Assembly (NCBI GenBank): GCA_030428355.1
Contig: JAUIBL010000019.1
Coordinates: 1-64,000 of the forward strand
Direction: 5' to 3'
Source: Alphaproteobacteria bacterium
GTDB taxonomy: Bacteria > Pseudomonadota > Alphaproteobacteria > Rhodobacterales > Rhodobacteraceae
Length of the DNA: 64,000 bases
Below, piece by piece: positions 26,610 to 35,306 of the stretch; the first letter of the stretch is position 1, and each line of letters starts with the position of its first letter. Both the position numbers and the translations under genes were made by a program. The notes below the pieces were generated by a model, which worked only from the letters and a program-made list of their open reading frames with translations, made no database searches and was not told the origin of the DNA.

Positions 26610-27565
26610 TCGGCATCGTAGGCGCGGGTGCCTTCGGCACGGCGTTGGCCATTGCGCTTGCCAAGTCCGGACAATCCGTCTCGCTCTGGTGTCGAAATCC
26701 AGATCAGGCGCAGGACATGGCCAAGTTGCGGTGCAACAGAGCCTATTTGCCGGATGCGCCGTTCCCGGAAAGCCTGCATGTCACCCAAGACCTCGACGCT
26801 ATCATGGGCGGAAAGACTCTGTTGATTGCTGTTCCCTTGCAGCACATGCGCGCGGCGGTCGCTGCACTGAACCACAATGACAGAACGCCGCTTGTGGCGT
26901 GTTGCAAAGGGATCGAACTCAGCACGGGACTCGGCCCGACGGGTGTTCTTGAAGCCACAGTGCCAAACGCAACCGCCGCGATCCTCACCGGTCCCAGCTT
27001 TGCCGCCGACATCGCCATCGGTCGCCCGACCGCTCTCACGCTGGCGTGCAAGGACGCATCAGTGGGTGCTGACTTGCAGAGCCGTCTGACAACGCCAACC
27101 TTGCGGCTGTATCGCACCACCGACACGATCGGCGCGGAAATGGGGGGCGCTTTGAAAAACGTGATGGCGATCGCCTGCGGTGCCGTCATCGGCGCCGGTC
27201 TGGGCGACAGCGCGCGCGCTGCAACGATGACCCGAGGTTTTGCAGAAATGCAAAGGATTGGCCGGATTATGGGGGCGCGTACCGACACTCTTGCAGGACT
27301 GTCCGGTCTCGGTGACCTTGCCCTGACCTGCACATCGGACTTGTCGCGCAATTACCGTCTGGGGGTGTCGCTTGGGCGTGGCGAGGTTTTCGATCCGAAG
27401 ATCACCGTCGAAGGTGCCGCCACGGCACAAGCGATGTCCGGGATCGCGCGCCAAAAAGGGATCGACACTCCGATCACCGACATCGTGTGCCGTCTTGTCG
27501 AGGGTTCAACGACGGTGAAGGATGCCATAGACTCGCTGATGACCCGACCACTGAAGGAAGAATGA
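26606..27565 (+). CDS. gpsA: Glycerol-3-phosphate dehydrogenase [NAD(P)+]
   Basis: A 319-residue cytoplasmic enzyme making sn-glycerol 3-phosphate from dihydroxyacetone phosphate for phospholipids. The N-terminal Rossmann motif is [13 protein letters not shown]. The catalytic Lys lies in [12 protein letters not shown], and [21 protein letters not shown] is the family's C-terminal signature. It starts with GTG at 26606, overlapping the tsaD stop. The tsaD-gpsA pair is common in Rhodobacterales. Confidence 0.95.
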   Translation: MIGIVGAGAFGTALAIALAKSGQSVSLWCRNPDQAQDMAKLRCNRAYLPDAPFPESLHVTQDLDAIMGGKTLLIAVPLQHMRAAVAALNHNDRTPLVACCKGIELSTGLGPTGVLEATVPNATAAILTGPSFAADIAIGRPTALTLACKDASVGADLQSRLTTPTLRLYRTTDTIGAEMGGALKNVMAIACGAVIGAGLGDSARAATMTRGFAEMQRIGRIMGARTDTLAGLSGLGDLALTCTSDLSRNYRLGVSLGRGEVFDPKITVEGAATAQAMSGIARQKGIDTPITDIVCRLVEGSTTVKDAIDSLMTRPLKEE

Positions 27566-27841
27566 ATGCTCATCGCCCTGATCGCGCGCGACAAAACCGG
27601 CGCCTTGGAAACACGCAAAGCCAATCGCGAGGCCCATCTTGCCTATATCGAGTCTACTGGAGTGGTGAACCAGGCCGGACCCTTGCTGGATGATGCCGAA
27701 CAGATGATCGGCTCACTCGTGATCCTCGATGTGGCCGACATGGCCGCGGCCCAAAGCTGGGCCGACAACGACCCCTATGCCAAGGCGGGTCTTTTCGAGA
27801 GTGTCGAGCTGATCCCGTGGAAACGGGTGATCGGCGGATGA
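27566..27841 (+). CDS. YciI-like protein
   Basis: A 91-residue protein of the YciI ferredoxin-fold family: HLAYIESTGVVNQAGPLLDD, then GSLVILDVADMAAAQSWADNDPYAKAGLF. The conserved His and Asp of the family pocket are present. The biochemical role of stand-alone YciI proteins in bacteria is largely unknown; some act as small dehalogenase- or muconolactone-isomerase-like enzymes. The start directly follows the gpsA stop, and its own stop overlaps the EVE-domain gene as ATGA. Confidence 0.85.
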   Translation: MLIALIARDKTGALETRKANREAHLAYIESTGVVNQAGPLLDDAEQMIGSLVILDVADMAAAQSWADNDPYAKAGLFESVELIPWKRVIGG

Positions 27842-28257
27842 GGTACTGGCTGTTCAAATCCGAACCGTCCACCTGGTCTTGGGACGATCAGGTCGCCAAA
27901 GGCGATGCCGGGGAAGAATGGGACGGCGTGCGCAACTACCAGGCGCGTAACTTCATGCGCGAGATGAAGATCGGGGACCAGGGGTTTTTCTATCATTCCC
28001 AGTCCGAGAAAGCGATTGTCGGCACCGTTGAAGTGATTGCCGAAGCCCATCCCGACAGCAAGACCGACGACGCACGCTGGGAATGTGTGGACATCAAGGC
28101 GTTGAACCCCGTGAAGACACCCGTGACGCTCGATCAGATAAAGGCGGATGAACGGCTCTCAGACATGGTTCTGGTGAACAATTCGCGTCTCTCCGTACAG
28201 CCGGTTACGGAAACGGAATGGCGCATCATTTGTGATCTTGCCGGCTTGCCGGGGTAG
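27838..28257 (+). CDS. EVE domain protein
   Basis: A 139-residue single-domain protein of the EVE/PUA-like group. It opens MRYWLFKSEPSTWSWDDQ and has GVRNYQARNFMREMKIGDQGFFYHS, the family's ligand pocket with its aromatic and Asn residues. EVE domains relate to YTH readers and can bind modified bases in DNA or RNA. The start overlaps the YciI stop. Its co-transcription with tsaD, a tRNA-modification gene, hints at an RNA-related role. I chose the ATG at 27838 rather than the frame's earlier start inside the YciI gene. Confidence 0.9.
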   Translation: MRYWLFKSEPSTWSWDDQVAKGDAGEEWDGVRNYQARNFMREMKIGDQGFFYHSQSEKAIVGTVEVIAEAHPDSKTDDARWECVDIKALNPVKTPVTLDQIKADERLSDMVLVNNSRLSVQPVTETEWRIICDLAGLPG

Positions 28258-28281
28258 GCCGACCCAAACGGAGAAACAGAC

Positions 28282-28677
28282 ATGCCTCTGCTTCCGATCA
28301 TCGCAGCCGGTCTTGCAGGTTGGGTATTTGGCGCGCTCTGGTACGGTCTCTTTTCCAAACCGTGGATCGCAGCCTCGGGCGTTGCGACGGATGCCAATGG
28401 CAGACCCGCAAATCAGAAAAACCCCCTGCCCTATGCGATCAGCATCATCTCGGCGATGATTGTGGCCGCCACGATGTCCTATGCGTTCAACATGCTGGAC
28501 ATCGTCACAGTCGGCAAGGGCTTCACGTCTGGGCTCGGGATCGGCGCCTGCTTTGCCGCGCCATGGCTGGCCACGAATTACGGCTTTGCCGGGCGGCCAT
28601 TCAAACTGACCTTGATCGATGCAGGCTACGCCACATTCGGATCGGCGGTCATCGGGGCCGTGATCCCGATGTTCTGA
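28282..28677 (+). CDS. DUF1761 membrane protein
   Basis: A 131-residue protein with four membrane segments. GALWYGLFSKPWI near residue 18 and the C-terminal LTLIDAGYATFGSAVIGAVI are the DUF1761 hallmarks. The function of the family is unknown. It lies 24 bases downstream of the EVE gene, so it is probably the last gene of the tsaD operon, with an inverted repeat right after its stop. Confidence 0.8.
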   Translation: MPLLPIIAAGLAGWVFGALWYGLFSKPWIAASGVATDANGRPANQKNPLPYAISIISAMIVAATMSYAFNMLDIVTVGKGFTSGLGIGACFAAPWLATNYGFAGRPFKLTLIDAGYATFGSAVIGAVIPMF

Positions 28678-28683
28678 ATTCTA

Positions 28684-28716
28684 ACGGAGGGTCCGGCCTG
28701 CGCCGAAACCCTCCGT
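28684..28716 (+). terminator. Hairpin at the end of the tsaD-DUF1761 operon
   Basis: ACGGAGGGT (28684-28692) and ACCCTCCGT (28708-28716) are perfect complements with a 15-base loop. No T tract follows, so this is a GC-rich hairpin terminator candidate rather than a canonical one. The stretch from here to 28840 shows no gene. Confidence 0.5.
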
Positions 28717-28841
28717 CCCCGCGCTCCCAAGTCACCACGCGCGTCAACTGAATATGGTTTCGGTCGTCCTGACCGTCTTCTACTTGTACCGCATCGCGGG
28801 CAAAGCGCCAAACCACAAGTTCTGCGGATTTTTCTCAATTC

Positions 28842-28874
28842 GAAAAGAAAAGGGCGCCTTGGTCAAAGCGCCCT
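28842..28874 (-). terminator. Rho-independent terminator for the DUF2853 gene
   Basis: Read leftward, AGGGCGC and GCGCCCT (28868-28874 and 28851-28857) form a perfect 7-base stem with a 10-base loop, followed by a T-rich run ending near 28842. It lies 24 bases beyond the ancestral stop of the DUF2853 gene. Confidence 0.8.
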
Positions 28875-28897
28875 GAATTTACCTGAAGGCCTGTTAA

Positions 28898-29239
28898 TCA
28901 GCCGTAGACGGATTCTTTGCCGAAATGCTTGGTGAGCATTTAATAAACCACGGCGCGATACTTGTTGCGCTCGGATTTGCCATAGGTCTCAATCACCGAA
29001 TTGATCGCTTCCATCAATTCAGGCCCATCCTTGAGGCCAAGCTTCTTGATCAGAAAATTGTTTTTGACAGTCTCAAGCTCGGACTCCTGCGATCCGGCAA
29101 CCGTCGATGCGTCGTCATTGTAAATGGCTGGACCACACCCAATGGTGACTTTCGTCAATAGATCCATGTCCGGCGTCATGCCACATTTGTTCTTCAGATC
29201 GTCTGCATATTTTGCGATCAAATCGTCTCTTTTACCCAT
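28898..29239 (-). pseudogene. DUF2853 protein, shortened by an in-frame stop
   Basis: The ATG at 29239 starts a 99-residue product ending KYRAVVY at a TAA (28940-28942). It matches DUF2853 (KNKCGMTPDMDLLTKVTIGCGPAIYNDD; ETVKNNFLIKKLGL). Directly after the TAA, in the same frame, 13 more codons read MLTKHFGKESVYG and then stop at 28898-28900. That is the normal family C-terminus, so the TAA most simply replaces a Tyr codon (TAT or TAC). The short protein may still fold, or the stop may be read through. The longer upstream frame past 29239 overlaps the next promoter and was dropped. The function of DUF2853 is unknown. Confidence 0.75.
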
Positions 29240-29422
29240 CACTGTCTCCCTGTTCAGTCTTGGTTCCCCGGAGGACCGGCCCCCAACATGGAGAAAGGTG
29301 GCAAAAACCGATGGATCCGGCAACGATTAATCACATTTTGCGTTCCGCCTGCGTGTTTTCCCCCTAGAGTGGGTCTGAAAGCCACGGGATTATGGCTTGG
29401 AACACAGGTATTGGAGGGGCGT

Positions 29423-29842
29423 ATGGGCCTTTGGAGTTTTGTGAAATCTGCCGGGCGGAAACTGACAGGGCAGGACGATCTGCCGACAGCCGCCATTCTG
29501 GAAAAGGAAGTCGCCGATCTTGGGCTCGACACCAAGGGTGCTGAAATCAAGGTAGACGGGGACAAAGTGGTCGTTTCCGGCGGCAACATGACCCAGGAAG
29601 AACGGGAAAAGGTGATCCTTGCCGTGGGCAACGTCGAAGGAGTGTCCGCGGTCGAGGCAGACACAGCGGATGAGCCCACGTTCCACACAGTTGTCAAAGG
29701 TGACACGCTTTGGGCGATTGCCGAAAAGACCCTTGGCAACGGATCGAAGTACAACGCGATCTTCGAGGCCAACCGCCCGATGCTCAGCCACCCCGACAAG
29801 ATCTATCCGGGTCAGGTCCTGCGCATCCCCGCAGAGGCGTAA
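29423..29842 (+). CDS. BON-LysM protein (YgaU/Kbp-like)
   Basis: A 139-residue protein. A BON domain covers about residues 25-80 (GAEIKVDGDKVVVSGG, then VILAVGNVEGVSAVEA) and a LysM domain about 87-136 (VVKGDTLWAIAEKTLGNGSKYNAIFEANR, ending PGQVLRIP). The same two-domain order is found in E. coli Kbp/YgaU, a cytoplasmic K+-binding protein. No signal peptide is visible, which fits that comparison. I chose the ATG at 29423 with GGAGG upstream. A strong bidirectional terminator follows at 29851. Confidence 0.88.
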   Translation: MGLWSFVKSAGRKLTGQDDLPTAAILEKEVADLGLDTKGAEIKVDGDKVVVSGGNMTQEEREKVILAVGNVEGVSAVEADTADEPTFHTVVKGDTLWAIAEKTLGNGSKYNAIFEANRPMLSHPDKIYPGQVLRIPAEA

Positions 29843-29843
29843 T

Positions 29844-29876
29844 AAAAAAAGCCCCCGGTTTCGGGGGCTTTTTTCT
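29844..29876. terminator. Bidirectional rho-independent terminator between BON-LysM gene and ahcY
   Basis: GCCCCCG-GTTT-CGGGGGC (29851-29868) is a perfect 7-base stem with a 4-base loop. It is flanked by seven A's on the left and six T's on the right, so it can end transcription in both directions between these convergent genes. Confidence 0.93.
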
Positions 29877-31265
29877 TCAGTACCGATAATGTTCCGGCTT
29901 GAACGGCCCTTCCGGTGTGACCCCGATATAGGCGGCCTGTTCTGGCGAAAGCTGGGTCAGCTTCACACCGATCCGGCCCAGATGCAGACGGGCGACTTTC
30001 TCGTCCAGATGCTTGGGCAGGATATAGACCTTGTTTTCGTACTGGCCGCCATTCTTCCACAGCTCGATCTGCGCGAGCACCTGGTTGGTGAAGGACGCGG
30101 ACATCACGAAGGAGGGGTGGCCGGTGGCGTTGCCGAGGTTCAGCAGACGGCCTTCGGACAGCAGGATGATGCGGTTGCCCGAGGGCATCTCGATCATGTC
30201 CACCTGTTCCTTGATGTTCGTCCACTTGTGGTTGCGCAGGGACGCCACCTGAATTTCGTTGTCGAAATGGCCGATGTTGCCGACAATCGCCATGTCCTTC
30301 ATCTCGCGCATATGCTCGATGCGGATCACGTCCTTGTTGCCGGTCGTGGTGATGAAGATGTCGGCGGTCGAGACCACGTCTTCCAGCAGAACCACCTCGA
30401 ACCCGTCCATTGCCGCCTGCAGCGCACAGATCGGGTCGGCCTCGGTCACTTTCACACGGGCACCGGCACCTGCCAGCGACGCGGCAGAGCCTTTGCCCAC
30501 GTCACCATAGCCACAGACCACGGCGACCTTGCCGGCCATCATGGTGTCGGTGGCGCGGCGGATGCCATCAACCAGCGATTCCTTGCAGCCGTATTTGTTG
30601 TCGAACTTCGACTTGGTGACAGAATCGTTCACGTTGATCGCGGGGAAGGGAAGTTGACCCTTCTTGTGCAGATCATACAGACGATGCACGCCCGTGGTCG
30701 TTTCTTCGGAGACACCCTTGATCGCATCGCGCGTCTTGGTGAACCAACCGGGGCTTTGCGCCATACGCTTGGCGATCTGCTTCTTGATCACCTCTTCTTC
30801 CTCGGACTGCGGCACCGGGATGATCTCTTCCCCAGCTTCTGCCCGCGCGCCAAGCAACACGTAAAGCGTTGCGTCGCCGCCATCGTCGAGGATCATGTTC
30901 GCGCCTTCGGGGAACATGAACGACTTGTCGAGGTAATCCCAATGCTCTTCCAGTGTCTGACCCTTGATCGCAAAAACCGGAACGCCTGCTTCCGCAATCG
31001 CCGCCGCCGCGTGATCCTGCGTCGAGAAGATGTTGCAGGACGCCCAGCGCACATCGGCGCCCAGCGCGACGAGCGTTTCAATCAGAACGGCTGTCTGGAT
31101 CGTCATGTGCAACGACCCGACAATCCGCGCGCCCGTCAGCGGCTTTTCCGCGCCGTATTCCTCGCGCAGCGCCATCAGGCCCGGCATCTCGGTTTCCGCA
31201 ATATCCAGTTCCTTGCGGCCAAACCCGGCCAGCGCGATGTCCTTGACGATATAATCCTTGGCCAT
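29877..31265 (-). CDS. ahcY: Adenosylhomocysteinase
   Basis: A 462-residue cytoplasmic NAD-dependent enzyme that splits S-adenosylhomocysteine to adenosine and homocysteine, removing the product that inhibits methyltransferases. The NAD-binding motif is [25 protein letters not shown] and the C-terminal [11 protein letters not shown]...KPEHYRY are family hallmarks. I chose the ATG at 31265 ([16 protein letters not shown]). I looked in the 124-base leader for a SAH or SAM riboswitch fold and did not find a convincing one. In Rhodobacter capsulatus ahcY also lies near the regA region; here it is about 1.2 kb from regA. Confidence 0.96.
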   Translation of the reverse strand: MAKDYIVKDIALAGFGRKELDIAETEMPGLMALREEYGAEKPLTGARIVGSLHMTIQTAVLIETLVALGADVRWASCNIFSTQDHAAAAIAEAGVPVFAIKGQTLEEHWDYLDKSFMFPEGANMILDDGGDATLYVLLGARAEAGEEIIPVPQSEEEEVIKKQIAKRMAQSPGWFTKTRDAIKGVSEETTTGVHRLYDLHKKGQLPFPAINVNDSVTKSKFDNKYGCKESLVDGIRRATDTMMAGKVAVVCGYGDVGKGSAASLAGAGARVKVTEADPICALQAAMDGFEVVLLEDVVSTADIFITTTGNKDVIRIEHMREMKDMAIVGNIGHFDNEIQVASLRNHKWTNIKEQVDMIEMPSGNRIILLSEGRLLNLGNATGHPSFVMSASFTNQVLAQIELWKNGGQYENKVYILPKHLDEKVARLHLGRIGVKLTQLSPEQAAYIGVTPEGPFKPEHYRY

Positions 31266-31389
31266 TCCCGGCACTCCACATGTCAACCTTTGTTGGCAGG
31301 GCAGTTAGCACGGGGTCGCCGTCCCGACAATGCGCCGCTGTTTACAACCGCGGGGCCGCGTTCTACCCAAGACGAAAACGAGGCACACC

Positions 31390-31986
31390 ATGGCAAAACC
31401 TCCACGCGCGTGGCAACGCATGTTGTCTGGTCGGCGGCTTGACTTGCTCGATCCAACCCCGGTCGACATCGAGATCAAGGACATCGCACATGGGCTGGCC
31501 TTTGTGGCGCGCTGGAACGGGCAGACCTTTGGGGATTACGCCTATTCGGTCGCCGAACACTCGCTTCTGGTCGAAACCCTGTTTGCGCGCCTCTGCCCCA
31601 AGGCCACAGCCGCAGAGCGGTTGACCGCTCTGCTGCACGACGCACCGGAATACGTGATCGGAGACATGATCTCACCGGTCAAGGCTGCGGTGGGTCCGGG
31701 CTATGGCGCGCTGGACGACCGTTTGACTGCCGCTATTCACATTCGGTTTGGCCTGCCCGCAGTTACACCTGCAAAGCTGAAAAAGCAGATCAAGAAAGCG
31801 GATCGGATCAGCGCATGGATGGAAGCTACCCAGATCGCCGGGTTCACCCGCGCAGAGGCCGACAAATTCTTCGGCGCGCCGGATCTGGACCTTATCGCTG
31901 ACCTTTCCATCGTTCTTCGACCCCCGGTCGAGGTACGCAATGACTTCACATCTCGTCACAACACTCTGATCGGAGAGATGGTGTGA
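31390..31986 (+). CDS. HD-domain phosphohydrolase, YfbR-like
   Basis: A 198-residue cytoplasmic hydrolase with the HD metal site: the first His in YSVAEHSLLVE, the paired HD in LLHDAPEYVIGDM, and a later Asp in KKADRISAW. Such proteins dephosphorylate nucleotides; YfbR is a 5'-deoxynucleotidase. The leader MAKPPRAWQRMLSGRRLDLLDP and the motif order fit this group, but the exact nucleotide is not certain. I chose the ATG at 31390. Its stop overlaps the GNAT start as GTGA. It is divergent from ahcY. Confidence 0.8.
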   Translation: MAKPPRAWQRMLSGRRLDLLDPTPVDIEIKDIAHGLAFVARWNGQTFGDYAYSVAEHSLLVETLFARLCPKATAAERLTALLHDAPEYVIGDMISPVKAAVGPGYGALDDRLTAAIHIRFGLPAVTPAKLKKQIKKADRISAWMEATQIAGFTRAEADKFFGAPDLDLIADLSIVLRPPVEVRNDFTSRHNTLIGEMV

Positions 31987-32471
31987 TCACAATTCGACGC
32001 GCCGGTGTGCTGGATGCAAGGCAAATGGCCGAGCTTTTGAATGCCATCATCCGGAAAGGCGGCACCACGGCACACACGACACCTGTGTCGCGGGACACCA
32101 TTCTGCAATGGATGGATCGCGCCCCGGAAAGATCGGCATGGCACGTGGCCGAGGAGGACACTGGAAACATCCTTGGGTTCCAATTCCTTGAACCGCATCC
32201 CGATCTCCCGCCCGAAGCCTGTGACATCGCCAGTTTCGTGCGGTTGGGACAAACGGGTCTCGGGGTGGGATCAAAGCTGTTCGACGCATCCCGAAAAGCC
32301 GCGAAAGACTTGGGCTATCTCTGGATCAATGCGACGATCCGGGCCGACAACACTGGCGGTTTGGCCTATTATCAAAGCCGTGGGTTCGAGACCTACGCGC
32401 ACCATCCACAACAGCGCCTCGCCAATGGCGCAATCATCGACAAGATCAGCAAGCGCTTCGATCTGACCTAG
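31983..32471 (+). CDS. GNAT family N-acetyltransferase
   Basis: A 162-residue acetyltransferase. The acetyl-CoA pyrophosphate loop reads LGQTGLGVGSKLFDAS near residue 92, preceded by the central strand and followed by INATIRADNTGGLAYYQSRGF, the usual end of the fold. The substrate is unknown. It starts with GTG, overlapping the HD gene, and its 3' end overlaps the 3' end of regA on the other strand by four bases. Confidence 0.85.
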   Translation: MITIRRAGVLDARQMAELLNAIIRKGGTTAHTTPVSRDTILQWMDRAPERSAWHVAEEDTGNILGFQFLEPHPDLPPEACDIASFVRLGQTGLGVGSKLFDASRKAAKDLGYLWINATIRADNTGGLAYYQSRGFETYAHHPQQRLANGAIIDKISKRFDLT

Positions 32472-33022
32472 CGCGGCGACCTTTTCGCAAGAATGCGCTG
32501 CAATGTGCGCCGGTGCATGTTCAACCGACGCGCGGTCTCGGACACGTTGCGATCACAAAGTTCGTAAACACGCTGGATGTGTTCCCACCGCACGCGATCC
32601 GCGCTCATCGGGTTCTCTGGAGGTGGCGGAAGATCATCGCCTTTGGCAAGCAAAGCGTTTGTGATGTCGGTCGCGTCGGCCGGCTTGGAAAGGTAATCCG
32701 TGGCACCGATCTTGACCGCTGCAACGGCCGTGGCAATTGCCCCATATCCGGTCAAAACCACCACCCGACTGTCCGGGCGCTTGTCCCGAATGACCTCGAC
32801 CACATCCAGACCGTTACCATCCTCAAGCCGGAGATCGACAACGGCATAGGCCGGAGGACGCGCCGTCGCGATGGCTGACCCGGCGGTGACGGATAATGCG
32901 GTCTCAACTTCGAAGCCGCGTTTCTCCATCGCCTTGGCCAGCCTGCGCAGAAACGGCTCGTCGTCGTCCACAAGCAGCAAGCTCTTGTCGTCACCCAGAT
33001 CGTCGATGATACGCTCGCTCAC
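32468..33022 (-). CDS. regA: Redox response regulator RegA/PrrA/ActR
   Basis: A 184-residue response regulator. The receiver acidic pair is near residues 19-21, the phosphorylated Asp is D63 (VVDLRLEDG), the Thr is in VLTGYGA, and the Lys in LSKPADA. A Pro-rich linker (DDLPPPPENP) leads to a Fis-type helix-turn-helix, ETARRLNMHRRTLQRIL. Numbering and linker match RegA, the global regulator of respiration, photosynthesis and nitrogen genes under low oxygen in Rhodobacterales. Its sensor RegB is at 33843, and senC lies just upstream on the same strand. Confidence 0.95.
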   Translation of the reverse strand: MSERIIDDLGDDKSLLLVDDDEPFLRRLAKAMEKRGFEVETALSVTAGSAIATARPPAYAVVDLRLEDGNGLDVVEVIRDKRPDSRVVVLTGYGAIATAVAAVKIGATDYLSKPADATDITNALLAKGDDLPPPPENPMSADRVRWEHIQRVYELCDRNVSETARRLNMHRRTLQRILAKRSPR

Positions 33023-33101
33023 CGTGGTTTCCTCCCGTCGCGTTTCGGTTATCCGCCAGTATTACCGGCGAATTTTCCAACATCAACGCTCAAATGACCC
33101 G

Positions 33102-33725
33102 CTAGCTTGCGGCGTCAAGAAAGCAGGATGTCCGTTCGGCAACCTGTTCGGGGGTCAATTCACGACGAAAGAACTCGACAAATCCATCCTCGGGCATCAC
33201 GAGATAGGTGAAGGTCGAATGGTCGACGAGGTAATAGTCATCGTCTCCCGGTTGTGCCCGGAAATACGTGCGATAGGCCTGACTTGCCGCTTTGACCTGT
33301 TCTTCCGAGCCTGTCAGACCGATCATGTTTTCATGCACATTGGCGGCAAAATCGCCAACGACTTCGGGTGTGTCGCGCTTGGGATCGATCGAGATGAAAA
33401 TCGGTGTGACGTCTTTGCCCTGTTCGGTCAAAAGATCAACCGCCTCGGCATTCCGCACCGTATCCAGAGGGCAGACATCCGGGCAGAATGTGTAGCCGAA
33501 ATAGATCAGTGACGGCTTTGTGATCACATCTTCGTTCGTGACCGTCTCACCGGCCGAATTCACAAGGGTGAACGGCCCACCGATCGTGTCAGCCCCACCT
33601 GCAACCTGGGTGTTCCGGCAGGATGCGTATTTGTCATCGCCATCTGCAGGCTGACTTGCGTACCAAATGCCGGCCATGAGCGCGATGATTGCAACGCCAG
33701 CCGTGATCGCTGCCAAACGAACCAT
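33102..33725 (-). CDS. senC: SCO1/SenC copper chaperone
   Basis: A 207-residue membrane-anchored thioredoxin-fold protein. One N-terminal helix (about 5-23) acts as anchor. The copper ligands are C81 and C85 in FCPDVCP and H169 in LVDHSTF. It delivers copper to the CuA site of cytochrome c oxidase and affects signalling through RegB in purple bacteria. It is divergent from regB across 117 bases and 79 bases upstream of regA, the classic regB-senC-regA arrangement. No hvrA follows. Confidence 0.93.
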   Translation of the reverse strand: MVRLAAITAGVAIIALMAGIWYASQPADGDDKYASCRNTQVAGGADTIGGPFTLVNSAGETVTNEDVITKPSLIYFGYTFCPDVCPLDTVRNAEAVDLLTEQGKDVTPIFISIDPKRDTPEVVGDFAANVHENMIGLTGSEEQVKAASQAYRTYFRAQPGDDDYYLVDHSTFTYLVMPEDGFVEFFRRELTPEQVAERTSCFLDAAS

Positions 33726-33842
33726 GTGATCTCCTTCGCATCTGTGAGAACAAAGCTCTTCTCATCGGAATTGCCTTGCCTATGCTTTGTCCCTGCCGAG
33801 GTAAGGTTTTTGGCATCCGGCACAAGAGGCGAAAGGGCGCAG

Positions 33843-35231
33843 ATGACGCAATCGGAATTCGGGATCTTCCAGGAACGCCAGCGCGGAAGCTTTATCCGGC
33901 TGCGCACGATGATCTGGTTGCGCTGGTGCGCCATTGTCGGGCAGTTAACGGCGATCACGCTGGCGCAGAAGCTCTACAATCTGCAACTGGAACTGGGCCT
34001 TTGCTACCTTGCGGTCGGCGTGTCGATTGTCGGCAACCTTATCGCGATTTTCGTTTTCCCGGAAAACAAGCGTCTGAACGAGGCCGAGAATTTCCTCATG
34101 GTCCTGTTCGACCTGCTGCAACTGTGTTTCCTGTTGTATCTGACGGGGGGTCTGCACAATCCGTTCACAATCCTCGTGCTTGGACCGGTCATCGTGTCAG
34201 CCACCATCATGACGCTGCGGTCGACCATCATTATCGGTGCCACGGCATTGGCCCTCGTCACGCTTATGGTGTTTTTTCACCTTCCGCTGCGCACCGAACA
34301 GGGATTCATCATGCGCATTGCCGATGTATTCGTATTCGGCCAATGGATCGCGATCATCATCGCCGTGGTCTTTCTGTCCCTGTATGCCCGCCAGATCACG
34401 GAAGAGATGAATTCCATGAGCGACGCGGTTGTCGCCACACAGATGGCACTCAGTCGCACCCAGATGCTGAACAACCTTGGTGGCGTTGTGGCCGCCGCTG
34501 CACATGAACTGGGCACACCTTTGGCGACCATCAAACTGACCAGCGCGGAACTGATTGAAGAGCTGTCCGACCAGCCCGATCTTCAGGAAGATGCCCGTCT
34601 GATCCGCGAACAGGCCGACAGGTGTCGCGACATTCTGCAATCCATGGGCCGCGCCGGAAAACAGGATTTGCAAATCCGCTCGGCTCCGTTGGTCGAGGTG
34701 ATCCGAGAAGCGGCCGAACCTCATCTGAACCGCGGCAAGGACGTTCTGATCGACGCCGAGGGTTTCGATGAAAACGCCTTTGATCCGCCTTTGGCTCTGC
34801 GCCGTCCAGAAATCATTCATGGTTTGCGCAACCTGATCCAGAACGCCGTGGATTTTGCGCGCTCTACTGTCTGGGTCGAAGCCGCATGGACCGAGAAAAC
34901 CGTCTCGATCCGGATTCTGGATGACGGGCCCGGCTATCCCACGAACATGCTGGGCAGGATCGGCGATCCGTTTGTGCGCAACCGGAAAACCGAACGCGAC
35001 CGCAAGGCGCGGCCGGAATACGAAGGGATGGGCCTTGGGCTGTTCATTGCAAAAACGCTGCTTCAGCGATCCGGCGCAGAACTGAGCTTTGCCAACGGTG
35101 CCGACCGCGCCAACGGATCGTCCCAGCGACGCGGGGCCATTGTCGAAGTCGTCTGGCCGCGCGAGGCGATTGTGCCCCCGATCTTGCCTAAGGGCGAAGG
35201 CATTGGTGAAAACCCGTCCTTCCAGGCATGA
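33843..35231 (+). CDS. regB: Redox sensor histidine kinase RegB/PrrB
   Basis: A 462-residue membrane kinase. Six membrane segments lie in residues 25-180. The ubiquinone-binding motif GGLHNPF is at 102-108. The phosphorylated His is H221 (AAAHELGTPLATIK), and a redox-active cysteine is present at C261 (ADRCRDILQSMG), matching Cys265 of R. capsulatus RegB. ATP-binding boxes follow: NLIQNAVDFA, DDGPGYP and GMGLGLFIAKTLL. Every element needed for quinone and thiol redox sensing is present. The true start is the ATG at 33843; the upstream extension in the same frame overlaps the promoter. Confidence 0.96.
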   Translation: MTQSEFGIFQERQRGSFIRLRTMIWLRWCAIVGQLTAITLAQKLYNLQLELGLCYLAVGVSIVGNLIAIFVFPENKRLNEAENFLMVLFDLLQLCFLLYLTGGLHNPFTILVLGPVIVSATIMTLRSTIIIGATALALVTLMVFFHLPLRTEQGFIMRIADVFVFGQWIAIIIAVVFLSLYARQITEEMNSMSDAVVATQMALSRTQMLNNLGGVVAAAAHELGTPLATIKLTSAELIEELSDQPDLQEDARLIREQADRCRDILQSMGRAGKQDLQIRSAPLVEVIREAAEPHLNRGKDVLIDAEGFDENAFDPPLALRRPEIIHGLRNLIQNAVDFARSTVWVEAAWTEKTVSIRILDDGPGYPTNMLGRIGDPFVRNRKTERDRKARPEYEGMGLGLFIAKTLLQRSGAELSFANGADRANGSSQRRGAIVEVVWPREAIVPPILPKGEGIGENPSFQA

Positions 35232-35246
35232 CATCCTCATCAACAG

Positions 35247-35262
35247 TTAACCCGCCATTAAC
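35247..35262. promoter_or_regulatory. CtrA box upstream of the PAS gene
   Basis: TTAA-N7-TTAAC is present exactly (TTAA at 35247-35250, seven bases, TTAAC at 35258-35262). This is the full binding-site consensus of CtrA, the cell-cycle and motility regulator of alphaproteobacteria. A further half-site, GTTAATG, lies at about 35289. The full box sits 45 bases before the ATG of the PAS protein. Confidence 0.65.
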
Positions 35263-35306
35263 CAGATCGCGGCTTTTATGGAGCGAAGGTTAATGGGGGA
35301 TCGACG

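Noticed and set aside
27838..28257. EVE domain protein as a restriction enzyme part
   Set aside because: It is a single domain without endonuclease or methyltransferase partners and is coupled to tsaD-gpsA-YciI.
31266..31389. Possible SAH or SAM riboswitch in the ahcY leader
   Set aside because: I could not draw a fold with the conserved core of any SAH or SAM class; ordinary leader sequence remains the simpler reading. A covariance-model search would decide.
29619..31442. A 607-codon open frame on the + strand across ahcY
   Set aside because: It is antisense to ahcY, whose NAD motif, length and termini are all intact. The frame has no family features and its His/Arg/Gly-rich residues are typical of a GC-rich shadow frame.
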